64,000 nt of DNA, from NCBI GenBank assembly GCA_033439795.1, contig JAUTDP010000001.1:2728001-2792000 (forward strand). Direction: 5' to 3'. The notes under the pieces are model-generated. The model saw only the letters and a list, made by a program, of their open reading frames with translations, made no database searches and was not told the DNA's origin. This DNA is from Sordaria brevicollis. Taxonomy: Eukaryota; Ascomycota; Sordariomycetes; Sordariales; Sordariaceae. Shown here piece after piece: positions 1 through 10,867 of the stretch. Numbering within the stretch: the stretch's first letter is position 1; every line of letters begins with the position of its first letter. The position numbers and the translations under genes were made by a program.

Positions 1-1075
1 GAGTTTAACCTTTTCCATGATTTTCGTGGCCTGAACCACGTGAGCGCGAAGGCTGCCGTGCTGCATTGCAGGATGGTCCTGGGTTTCGATCCGATGTTGA
101 AGCCTTTTTACACGTGTTTGTTGTTTTATCCTTTCTTGGTGGCATATTTTCTCCGCCGTCTCATGGGGTTTATCTTGTCTTCTTGCATTTGATGCTTGTT
201 TTGTACTTTCTGTCATTCATGGGATGTGGTTATGGCAGAGGATTTTACACAGGTTCAGCTACGGCACAAGTTCACGTACGAGTCGAGTCACGGATGGCTT
301 TCTTCTTCAGAAATGTGTCACATCACGATATGCCAACAAAATCAAATCTGCCCTGCTCATTATTCGTAATGTTTTCCGGATACACAACATCCACAGCCAT
401 GCGGCTCTGCAGCCATGCCACGCAACGGTCGGGAAGTGTTGTCTGAATCCCGATGTTCAAGTGTGCTGCGTGTCTCTAGGACCTGACAGATGAGGTGTGG
501 TGTTCCTAACTTCCCGAGTGGCATGCGCCACCGCGTGATAAACCTCTTGATCATCGTGATAGGCAGGAACGTGGGAGGACGGGAGGTTTATCCCGAATAA
601 GCAAAGCGGCGAAACAGTTCCAAGGCCGGCCGCCAAGGTTCCTGGCGTTGGGGCTGTGCACTAACAGTTGGTGTTGTGAGAGGATTTCGGCGGTGATGTT
701 CACGATGCGCAGTCAGCTTTTTGTTGCTGTAGAAGTGGAAGAACAAGAGAAGACAATTGAGAAGGTTTTGGGTATGGAGTCAATGATAAAGGAAAAAAGG
801 GGGATTGGCAAAGAAACTGCCGCGGTTCCGTACGCCGACGGGAGTTCCTGTTCGGGAGCTTGATGTCTTCCGGCCCCGTGCCCTGCTGAAGAAACTCTTT
901 GAGTGCTTGCAGTTGCGGCCCGGAAGTCCAGCAAGGTGAGGTGAGCTGCAGTGCAGCGGTGGGCTTTCGGTGGGACAGCGGCGGCGGCGTGCAAGGGGAG
1001 TGTGCATCCAGGTCCGCGCAACCTCTTCCAAAGTCTATTTTAGGCAATTTGCCGTGCCACTATTAGCCACCGCAT
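1..1075. other. Non-mutated flank, no gene supported
   Basis: This stretch has ordinary composition, with normal CA and TG frequency, and so lies outside the RIP-mutated block. Open frames here are short, overlap on both strands and show no recognisable domain, so I call no gene. It may be UTR or intergenic DNA of a gene beyond the left edge. The last 70 bases belong to an inverted repeat described separately. Confidence 0.6.
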
Positions 1076-1082
1076 AGACGTA
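1006..1082 (-). repeat. Left arm of inverted repeat flanking the AT-rich block
   Basis: Read on the minus strand, this segment matches 19312-19383 on the plus strand. The shared core includes GGCACGGCAAATTGCC, then CTAAAAT, GACTTTGGA, and GCGCGGACCTGGAT. Most differences are transitions; this arm also carries about 10 extra bases (TAATAGTGGC) next to the GGTGGC. The two arms point away from each other across about 18.3 kb of RIP-mutated DNA. They may be terminal inverted repeats of a very large or composite element, or two inverted copies of a short dispersed repeat. Confidence 0.7.
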
Positions 1083-2039
1083 AAAGTGACTTTTTTATAA
1101 GCGCTAGAAGTCATAGTCTGTCCTAATTGTAAATGCGTATTAATAATTTTCGCTGCGTATCCGCGGCCTGTGCTCTTTGTATACGTATCGCGTTCAATTC
1201 GTCCCGTATCCGTAGTAGTAGTATTATATATCGTTTATATAATTTATAACCAATATCCTAGAAGTTATAAACTTTAATATAATTTTATAAATATAACTTT
1301 ACGAATTTTTATAATAATTATAAAAATAGGTAAATTAATTGTATATTATTATTGATTTACCGTAAATTAATATATAAATATTATAGATATTTCTATTTTT
1401 CCTTCTTATAAACCGTTATTTATTATTTTTTTTCGTAAACCGTTACTAGTATATATTAAAGTGCAATTTTTAATATTCCCGGATTATAATACTATTTATT
1501 TATAGGATATTTGGAAGTAGTAGTATAATATTTCTTTTTAATTTTAGGAAGTTAGTTCGCTATTAATATTTTTTGCTCTTAAGTTTTTATTTTTACTTTT
1601 TATGTAAATATTAAAGAAGTAAAAGCGATTATTATCTCTTTTATTAAAATTAAAACCTATTTTTTTATTCCCCCCTTCTTCGCTAGTACCTCTTTCTTTA
1701 TTATTATTCCCCCTTTCTTTATTAGTACTTCCTTCTTTATTATTTAATAGGGGAAATAATAGGGGAGATAATAATAGGGATAATAATAAGCTTTTTAAAA
1801 TTGTATTATAGGGTAATTGCCGTAAATAACGCAATTATAAGCCTGTAAGAGGAAAAAAGGCTATTCCGGGATTATTAAACGGCGGTTTTTATATTTTAAA
1901 ACGGATAATTATTATCCGTGAACGGTATTTTATAATAAATAATCTATTCGAAGTAATTAAAATTAATTTTGAGTACAATTGGCGTTGGGTTTTATACTTT
2001 TAGAATAAAAGGGATAGGTTAAAAAGGTTTAAATTTAAT

Positions 2040-4180
2040 AGGTAAAAATATTATTGCTATTGTTTATATTAAAGTAAATTAAATAATAGTAGCGGAATTG
2101 GTAAAATTTCGAAGCCTTTGCGTATATTTGGTGGATACCTTGCAAATTTTTAAGTGGAAGAAATTTTAAAAGAGATTTATAAAATTATTATTATTAATAA
2201 TTATATTTATAAAATATTAGAATATAATTAAATTAAGTTATTAATAATTATTTAAAAATATATTGTTTTTTTATTAGAAATTGGGTACGTTCTTATTATA
2301 GTAGAGCGTATAGTTTTTGGGCAAAAGAACGCTCTTATTAAAAAATTTCGAATAGAGAGTTGTAGTAGTCGATAATTTAATACTTAGAAGATTAGGAATT
2401 TAAAATGGCGGTTGGGTATAATAATAAAATCGGTACGAAAAGTTTTAAAAAAAATAATTTAATTAATAAAATTCTTAAAGCCGAGAGCTTTTTTAACGAA
2501 TTATTAAAAAAAATTATTAATAAGGAGTAATAGTAGAAAAATCGTAAGGTTATAATAGTAGGAGATAACTTTAATTTAATAAAGAAAAAAAAAAAGGAAT
2601 TAATTAGTAGATTTGTATTTACGAAGTAGTTTAGTATAAATTTATTATATAAATAAGGAAGTATTATTATTATAAATATAATATATAAAATTAATCGTTA
2701 TAGTTTTTATTTATTTATAATTATAGTACGAAATAAGTACGGTTCGTAATTCCTTTTTACGTTTTTTTATACTTTTATACTTAATATTGAGATTATTAAA
2801 ATATGTTTACGTATTTTGATTGAGTAGTATAGTAGTTTTAATAGTTAAGCGTTAAAGTATATAATAATAGACGATTTAGCGGCCGAATAGCTAATTATAC
2901 GTAATGCTTTTACTAAGGATAGAATTGCTATTATTTAATATTTGTTATATAGAAAGTATTTTTGGAGTTTATTATATAGGAATATTTAAGATAATGAATT
3001 ATATTTAGAGGTTATAGGTATTGTACTCTATTATAGATTAATCGAAGAGAAATATTTTATATTTATTAATGAAGTTATTTTTTACGTTATTATTTATTAA
3101 ATAAATTATATTCGGAAGTATTAAAGAGTAGAAATTAAATATTGGGTATATTAATTTAAATATAGTATCCTTCTACTTTTTTAAATTAATATTATAAATA
3201 TAGTTAAATCTTAGTATAATTATTTTAAAATTAAGAACGCTACGAAAAAGGATATAGTAAATATTTATAATTTGAAAGGTAATTTTATTACTATTATTAA
3301 TAGATTGGAAGATTATAGCCGTTTCGCTAATAAGCGGAGAATTTATAGTAGGTATTACCGTGGACTTTTTGTATATAAATTTCTTGATTATGGTTTTAAG
3401 AAATTGCTAATTTATATATAAATAATGGTCTTTCGTTAATTATACTTTATTTAAAAACGGTTAAATATATTTAAAGATATTTAAGAAGGTTATACGGTAA
3501 TGCTTGGTTAGGAAGTAATATATTAACGGGATAATTAATAGTAAGTTTTTTCTACTATTTTATTGCGAATAAGATATTTATTAATGTATATATATTTAAT
3601 AATTATAATATTAATATAGTAGATGAGGTTGAATTTCTTAAGTATAAACTTTAAAATAATAATTATTTCGAATTAGATTATAAATTATTGAGAAATATTA
3701 ATAATAATCGGGTAGAAGTAAATAATTAGCTTACTAGTATACTTTAGTATAAATATAAATGGTTCTCAGTATAGTAATTTCTATATATTTATATTTAGTA
3801 TTATTACCTTATATTTAATTTATTACTATTAGCCTACTTTATTTAATTAATTAATTTATAAGTATAATATAATTTTGAGGTATATAAATAGATTAAAAAG
3901 CCTTTTGAAGGTGTTTTTAATTCTATTATTAGTATACTATTAAAATAAAAATTATAAATTCGAGAAATTAGTAAGCGGTTGAATAAGAATATCTATTATA
4001 TTAGGGATGCGGTTATAATTCGTGGAGGAATAGCGGAAGAGATAGACTATTAATCTTAAATCTTTATTAATAAGGTGAAAGCGAATATAAATATTATATT
4101 TATTATAAATTTAAATAATTTAATATAATAGAGGGAAAAGGTTTTGGAGGAAGAAGGTTAGGTAGAATATATAATTTAAT
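2040..4180 (+). repeat. Unidentified RIP-mutated element relic, TG retained and CA lost
   Basis: A plus-strand frame can be followed for several hundred codons around 2840-3430 if TAA and TAG are treated as RIP stops. It reads as a plausible but unrecognised protein, so I assign no family. In this segment TG is common and CA nearly absent, so C in CpA on the plus strand was mutated while the other strand was largely spared. It is probably a transposon coding relic. Confidence 0.45.
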
Positions 4181-4346
4181 AATCCTTTAATATTTTATAA
4201 TATATACTTTAATATTTTATTCGAATCAAAATTTAATATTTTAGCTATTTTTCTAAGGTTACCCCCTTTAATATTTGATTAAAATATGGTTTTATATAAT
4301 GCCCTATAAAAATTTCTTTATAACGTTATTGAAAAGTACTAAGTAA

Positions 4347-4365
4347 TTACCCCGCGGCGGGGTAA
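4347..4365. repeat. GC-rich perfect hairpin
   Basis: TTACCCCGC and GCGGGGTAA form a perfect 9-bp stem around a single central G, inside very AT-rich DNA. It may be a subterminal or terminal hairpin of a decayed element. No element boundary could be confirmed around it. Confidence 0.5.
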
Positions 4366-5280
4366 TAATATATAATAAAGAATAAAGGTTAATAATTTAT
4401 AAAATTTTCAACCTATTAAAAAATCTATATTCAACGTAAAATTAAGGTTTTAACCGATAATATTATTAATAATTATAAAATAAACCTATATATTAAATAT
4501 TAGACTTTATATTAATATATATAGTAGGATATTAAAAAAGGAATTTATCTTCCCTAATATTTATTAATATTAAACTATATAGCAATATTTATAATTTTTC
4601 GGCTATATTTCCCGTATAAATGATAAAATAAGAAACATAAATTCGAATTTATATTAAATTCTTATATAGGATAATATTTTAAAAGGTATAATAAATAAAT
4701 TAATAATTATTCGTAAATCCTTTTACCTAAAATTTAAATTTTAAATATAACGTTATAAGTAAATAGAAGGATTTCCTTTACCTTCGTCGTATTACTTATC
4801 CTTCTTCGCGTTCTTCTTTTCCTCCTCCCTCTTCTTCTCTCCTCTTTTAGCGTAAATTATTATTACTAACGTACGTATACCTTTATTTTGCTTTATTTAT
4901 ACAATTATATTAATTATTCTACGTATTTAGAAAGCTTTTTCCTTACGTTGCAATTATATAAACGTACGTATTTATTATTATTTTTATTATTTTTCTACGA
5001 CCGCAATTTAATTCTGATTTTAATTTCAAATTAATATTGCGATTATTATTTAATAATATGCCTTCTACTACCCATAGCGGTAATAGCGCTTTTAAGCGCA
5101 AGAACGACGACGACGTCGGCGGCGGCGGTTCTTTTACTAAAAAACCCGTAAATATATATTATTAATATTATTTAATTTTTACATATTTATAGAAGTTTTA
5201 TAGAGAATTATCGTAACGCCTTTGGGTAAGCAACCTAGTACCGAACGGAAAATCCCTTACACTCCTTATATTACCTACGC
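4366..5280. repeat. RIP-mutated stretch, no element recognised
   Basis: This is AT-rich DNA with CT-rich patches near 4790-4850 and a CpG-rich patch near 5095-5130 (repeated GACGACGACG and GGCGGCGGCGG). CpG-rich codons survive because RIP prefers CpA. I see no identifiable coding frame. Confidence 0.4.
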
Positions 5281-5420
5281 CAATGTGGCCGGCGGTTATA
5301 AATACTACGAGGGCTGCCGCCCCCGTACCCCCGCAAAATTTGCTTGCGGCAAATTTTATACTGTATTCTAAAGGGGTAGAATTCTATTTGAAGCTTCGCC
5401 TTAATATAGGTCTAGAGATG
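5281..5420. repeat. Less mutated patch with hairpin and TTGAAGCTTCGC motif
   Basis: A short GC-richer patch holds a perfect hairpin: AAAATTTGC (5335-5343), a 5-nt loop, then GCAAATTTT (5349-5357). At 5388-5414 lies TTGAAGCTTCGC followed by AATAT and GGTCTA. The reverse complement of that motif occurs at 17962-17987. This may mark an element end or a dispersed short repeat. Confidence 0.45.
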
Positions 5421-5470
5421 TATACTGGGTTGTAAAATTTAATCTTATTTTTTTTTTCATTTTTTTTTTT

Positions 5471-5765
5471 TACTAAGTTAAATTATTACGAATTTATTTC
5501 TATCTTAGATTTTTTTTTTCCAAATTTTTTTTATTAAGTTAAACCATTATGAAGTTATTATTTATCTTTAATTTTTTTAAAATTTTTTTACTAAGTTAAA
5601 TTATAATAAAGTTATTTCTATTTTAGATTTTTTTAATATTTTTTAACTAAATTAAATTATAATAAAGTTATTTTTATTTTAGTTTTTTTTTTAGATTTTT
5701 TTTAATAAATTAAATTATTACGAAGTTATTTCTATTTTAAAATTTTTTAGAAATTTTTTAAAAAA
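5471..5765. repeat. Five imperfect copies of a ~58-bp tandem repeat
   Basis: The phrase ACTAAGTTAAATTATTACGAA followed by GTTATTTCTATTTTAGA and a T-run recurs with starts near 5471, 5532, 5589, 5644 and 5703. Spacing is 55-61 bp. Copies differ by transitions and by T-run length. It looks like a decayed minisatellite. Confidence 0.7.
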
Positions 5766-6004
5766 AAAGAAGAATTTAGGTTTTATAGTACGAGCCCCGC
5801 CCTAGTATTTTATAGAAAATCGTATATTTAGGCTCTCTATTAATAATATTTGAAGGATAGTTTATATTTATTTATATTTTAATTTTACGCTTTATTAATA
5901 TTATAAGTTACTTTTCGTAGGTAGGGTTTTTTTTTTTATATTTTCTAATTTTTCTTTTCGCGGTCTCTTATCGGGTATTTTATTTTAAGTTTTATTTTAT
6001 TATA

Positions 6005-6081
6005 GTCGGTCGGTCGGTCGGTCGGTATTTTTTTAGGTTTTATTTTATTTTAATTAGTCGGTCGGTCGGTCGGTCGGTCGG
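6005..6081. repeat. Two CGGT-type tetranucleotide microsatellites
   Basis: Tracts of GTCG/CGGT repeats lie at 6005-6026 and 6056-6081, separated by a T-rich spacer. They contain no CpA, so RIP would have left them intact while the surroundings turned AT-rich. Confidence 0.85.
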
Positions 6082-6351
6082 GTTATTATAATTAAATTAG
6101 TAATATAAATTCAATTTATATTAAGAGTAAGGTTTTTAATCCGGGTTTAAAGAAGCGAAGGGTTTGGGTTTAAGGGTTTAAAGATTGGGTCCGGGGGTCC
6201 GAATCGTTTAGGAATAGAAACCGATCCGGGATTAATATAATAAGTAGAGGTATAATCCCCCCTATTTAAATTATAGAATTATTATAATTAAATTACCCTT
6301 TATATTAGTAATAAATAATTTTTAGGTATATTTTATAAAGGGATATATAGG

Positions 6352-6630
6352 TTGGAAATGGTATTAAAGGTAGTAAAAATAGTAAAATTAATAATATTAA
6401 AGGTGGTAATAACGGTAATAATATTAAAGGGGGTAAAGGTAATAAAGGTAATAAAATTAACGATATTAAAAGTAATAATGGCGGTAAAAAGGGTGAAGTT
6501 AATAAAATTAATAAAATTAATAATATCGAAGGTAATAATAATAATAATAGTATTAAAGGGGGTAAAATTCGTAAAAATTGTAAAAAAAAGTAATAATAGT
6601 AATAATAGTATTAAAAATCGTAATAGTTAA
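6352..6630 (+). repeat. Low-complexity GGTAAT/AAA-rich repeat, not a gene
   Basis: The stretch is built from short GTAATA, AAAGG and GGTAA-like blocks. Open frames run through it only because the strand has few stop triplets. One frame reads as Gly/Asn/Lys-rich and another as Val/Ile/Lys-rich; neither resembles a known domain. A related composition recurs at 18640-18780. Confidence 0.5.
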
Positions 6631-6639
6631 AGTCGTATA

Positions 6640-9600
6640 ATATTATATATATTATTAATAATAATATTATTTATAAAAAAAAAAAGGAAAGCCGTAATAT
6701 TAATAAAAAGAAAAAAAAATAATTAAAATAAGGGTATTGTAAATATAAATATATATTTAAATAAAATAATTATTATATTTAATTATTATTTTAATCTTTT
6801 ATAAAATCCCTAAAATTGTAATTGAATTCGGTACGAAATACCGTTATAAGTATTATTTTATCGTTTTCTTTCTTTTTCTCTTTTTCTTTCTCTTTTTATT
6901 ACTTCGGCGCAAAAAATATTGTAATTTTATTTTTTATTATAAATAACCGTTTAATTAGGCTATTGAATTGCTTTATTAAGGTTCGATATTCGGTTATAAA
7001 AATAAAATCAGCCGAAGGGATAAGGGCGGTAAGGGCGGTGGTAGGGGTAATAACGGGGATAGGAATATTTAAAAGATAGAGGGTATAACGGCTGGAAGAG
7101 GGTTAATTAAAGGAAGAGGGTTAAGTAGAGGGAGGGAAGGTAACGTTGAAGGTTTTAAATTTTAAAGAATTAAAGCGAGCTTTTTTCTTTTTATTGCCGT
7201 CGTTAGCAAAAATAGATAATTCGGTATTAAATAAATATTTAAAGGACCCTTTAAAAAATATAATATTAATAAATAAATATAATATATAGGATATAATATA
7301 ATATAAAATAATTAATTTAGGGATAACCTTATTCTTCTTTAAAGTTTTAAGAGGGCTAATAATATTTATAATATTATTATAATGCCCGCGGGTATCGTTA
7401 TCGTTACCCTTTCGTTAAAAACGGTAATAAATATTGATAATTTTTTATTAAAAAGGTTAGTATAGCTATTTAATTATAATATAATAGTAGTATTTAGTAG
7501 CCGACTTAGTACTTTCTACGTAAAAATATTTATTATATATATAATAGAAGTATAGGTTTTAATACGGTTTACCTTATAGTTTAGGGGTATTATCGTTATT
7601 ATTATTTTCTTCGTTATCGTCCTTATAAATATAATAGCGATTAATATATATAAATAATCGAATTATTAAATATATTAATAGATTTATACGCTTCCTTTTA
7701 ATTATACGCGAGGGTAAAAAGGTATTAGGAGGCGGTTTAAAGCGGTTAAAGGGGGTAGTAGGCGTACTGGGGGTATTAGCGATAACGTTAACGATAATAG
7801 CGATAAGGCCCTTTTTAAAAAGGGTTTTAGGCGGTATAAATTTAAAAAATATTATAAAATTATATATACGTAATTAATATATAATAATTAATAATACCGC
7901 TTTTATTAATAATTTACGTAGGGATATATTATATAATTTGGAGAAAAAAAGAAGGAAAGGAAAAATTAAAAATTTAGAAAAATAAATAATAAAAAATATA
8001 ATTCGACGGTAAATACGCGATTTTAGGTAGGTAGGTATAAAATTGCGCAATTAAGTACGAATAATAGTAAATAAATAATTATAAAAGGTATTTACTAATT
8101 AGTAGATTAGGCGTAATTGGTAAGGTAATAATTAAAACGAAATACCGAAATAAATAATAATAATAAATATAGAAGTAAATAAAAGATAGTATTATAACTA
8201 TAAAACCGATACCGCCTTTAGAAGGACGAACGTTAAAAATTTTAATAAATAAAATTAACCTATTTACTTTTATCTTTATTATTCTTAATATTATATTCCT
8301 ATTATCTTTAATATAAATATTATAAATATAAGTAATTATATCCTAATTATTACGTATAATAGAGGAAAAGGTATCGACCTTAATAATAAAGAAGTCGTTA
8401 ATTTCGAAGATTTTAATATCGATTAAAAAAAAGATGTACCCGAAATATAAAAATAAAAAAATATTACCGAACCCGAATTCGAATTGGATATTATTTAAGA
8501 GGATAATAATAAGGAGGATAACGATAATAAAATCGATTATAAGGAAATCGATAATAATGAATTCGATAAATTCGATATACGTATTTAAAATATATTATTA
8601 AAAGAGGAAGAATACTACGATATAATAATATATAAGCGTTAACGTTTAAATAAAAGTTAAGTAGGTATTATAAACGAATATTTATTTAACTTTATAGAAT
8701 ATTATTTATATTTAATATATTTAATTGATAACGACGATTACGTTTATAATTAATTAGATTTATATTACTTAAATAGGTATATAATGTATTTATATCGTTA
8801 TTATAAGAAAGTAAGCTATATATATATAAAAAATGTAAAAGATAATATTAACGGTTAATAAACGTACGTATAAAATTTATTTTACGTTTAAAGAGAAGAG
8901 GAATACGAAATCGTAAAGATAAACCGTATAACGAAGGAAGTAAAGAAATAATACGAAAAATAAATTAAAATAAAGATTAATATATAATATTATAAATTAT
9001 AGTAAATTGGATTAAATAAGGTATAAAGGGAAGTATTATAATATTAATTAATAGGATAACGGTAATAGGATATTATTAAGGTTAATAGAATTATATAATA
9101 TATAATAAGATATACGAATAATTCGAAATACGTATATAATTATAATAAACCTATCCTACGTATTATTTATAATCCTAAATACTATATAATATTTTCCACT
9201 TTCTTTATTAAAATAATATTTTTTTTAAATAATTATATAACGCTACTTTAAGGGTTTTTAACTTCTTTAAGGCCTCGGTATAACTTTATAATAAATATTA
9301 TTCCCTTATTTATAAAAAATAGTATAATTCGTTTAATTTAAAGCGGATTTTAATTATTAAAAATTAGAATAATATCCCCTTCGGATAATTAGCGGTCTTT
9401 ATTAATAATAATTAGAATTAACGCTATAATTTCTATAAATTTATTTATAATTAAATAACCCTCTTTAAGGGTTTTAGCTTTATTAAGGCTTTGGTATTGA
9501 CTTTAATATTAAAAGGCTTTAAGGTAGTTTTATCTTTCGTTAATAATATCCGTCCGCTAATCCGTTATCCGATTAAAGCGTATTAGTCGTTAAATTATTT

Positions 9601-9700
9601 ATTTTATAGAAATAATAAATAATTACTTTGCTATATATTAGGAAATAAAACCTCGGGAAAAAGGTTTATTTATAATTAAAGGAATTTTTTATACGTTAGG
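6640..9700. repeat. RIP-mutated stretch, possible acidic-protein relic, unidentified
   Basis: This is AT-rich with many GAT, GAA and AAT triplets on the plus strand at 8400-8960, where a frame rich in Asp, Glu, Asn and Lys can be followed through RIP-type stops. I cannot assign it to a family. The rest shows no readable frame. Confidence 0.35.
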
Positions 9701-9710
9701 AGGTAAAATT

Positions 9711-9904
9711 AGCCGAATCGATATATTCGACCGATAATTTACAGCTCTCCCGCGGTAGTAAACCGGTAGAAAATTAATCTTTTTGGCCGAATTGATATAT
9801 TCGACCGATAATTTACGGTTCTTTAACCGAATCGATATATTCGACCGATAATTTATAATTCTTTAACTAAATTAATATATTCGACCGGTAATTTATAATT
9901 TTTC
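9711..9904. repeat. Four copies of a ~41-bp tandem repeat
   Basis: The phrase CCGAATCGATATATTCGACC, followed by GATAATTTA, begins near 9711, 9784, 9825 and 9865. The last three copies are spaced 40-41 bp; the first is separated by a longer 73-bp unit. Each copy contains the inverted pair CGAAT/ATTCG. Changes between copies are nearly all transitions. Confidence 0.75.
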
Positions 9905-10740
9905 TATAGTAGTAAATTTAATAACTTTAATTTAATAATATAAAGGTTAATTAATTTCTAGGAAATAAGTTCGGCGGTTATATATATTATAAAATAGAGT
10001 AATTTAATTAATATTCTCCTAAATTAAATTAAAAGAGGGTATAATCGCTTTTGAGGATTTTAAATTATTAAGTTTTTAATTTAGGGTTAAAATAGTATAC
10101 CGTTATTTAAACGAAAAGCTACTAATTTATTAATAGCGTCGTCGATAGTTTTTTTAAAATTAATTATAAAATTAATTACGTCGAACCCGTCGATTATTAG
10201 ATTACGGTTAATATTTTTTAAAATTAAATTAAAAAAGGGTATAATCGCCTTTCGTTTTTTAAATTATTTTAAATTATTTTATTTTTAGTTTAGGGTTTAA
10301 TAATTTAATAAATAGTGGACTTTCTAGCGTTAAAAATAGGGTTTAAATAATTACGGCGTTTTTGCGGCTAGTCGATTTAATAGGTAATTAGTTTAAAATT
10401 AGCTATAATATAGTAATTAATTTAATATATCGAAATTAAGGGCGTTCGTTATAACGTTTATTATAAATAGAGATAGAAACGTTAATATATAAGATTATAT
10501 TATCGTTTAATATAGAAATAAAATAATAGAAAAGAAATTTTATTTAATTAATATATAAAAGAAAAGAGGTTCTATTTAATTAATATATATAAACGATTAA
10601 TAAGGGAAAGATGAATATTTGGTAGATAAAATTAAATAGAGTAAAAAAGAATAAATAAATATATTAATAAGGGAAGGTTAAGAATAAGGATAGAAATAGG
10701 AATTTAGGAAATAGTAGGAAAATTTTTTATATTCGTACGT
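9905..10740. repeat. RIP-mutated stretch, nothing identified
   Basis: AT-rich DNA just beyond the 3' side of the Helitron coding relic. I see no frame or structured repeat that I can name. It may include the Helitron 3' non-coding region. Confidence 0.35.
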
Positions 10741-10751
10741 ACGGAAGTGGG

Positions 10752-10777
10752 GCCGGATGCGAGTAGCCGAATCCGGC
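10752..10777. repeat. GC-rich stem-loop, candidate Helitron 3' hairpin
   Basis: GCCGGAT (10752-10758) pairs with ATCCGGC (10771-10777) across a 12-nt loop. An alternative stem is AGCCG/CGGCT (10765-10778). It lies about 90 bp past the probable stop of the minus-strand Helitron ORF, where Helitrons carry a terminal hairpin. I could not find a clean CTRR terminus next to it, so the role is inference. Confidence 0.4.
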
Positions 10778-10867
10778 TTAGTATAAAAACCGATATTCTA
10801 ATATTTTTTATTTATATATTATTAATTAAAGTTATATTATTATATTTTCTAAAGGAGGTAATAATTT

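Noticed and set aside
66..1047. Several 60-126-codon frames on both strands
   Set aside because: They overlap each other and lack domains or clear coding character. One minus-strand frame shares a start with a frame at 19341, but only because both lie in the inverted repeat.
6352..7079. Two small frames in AT-rich block 1
   Set aside because: The first is a low-complexity repeat. The second is Phe/Ile-rich noise in RIP-mutated DNA. Neither has a domain.
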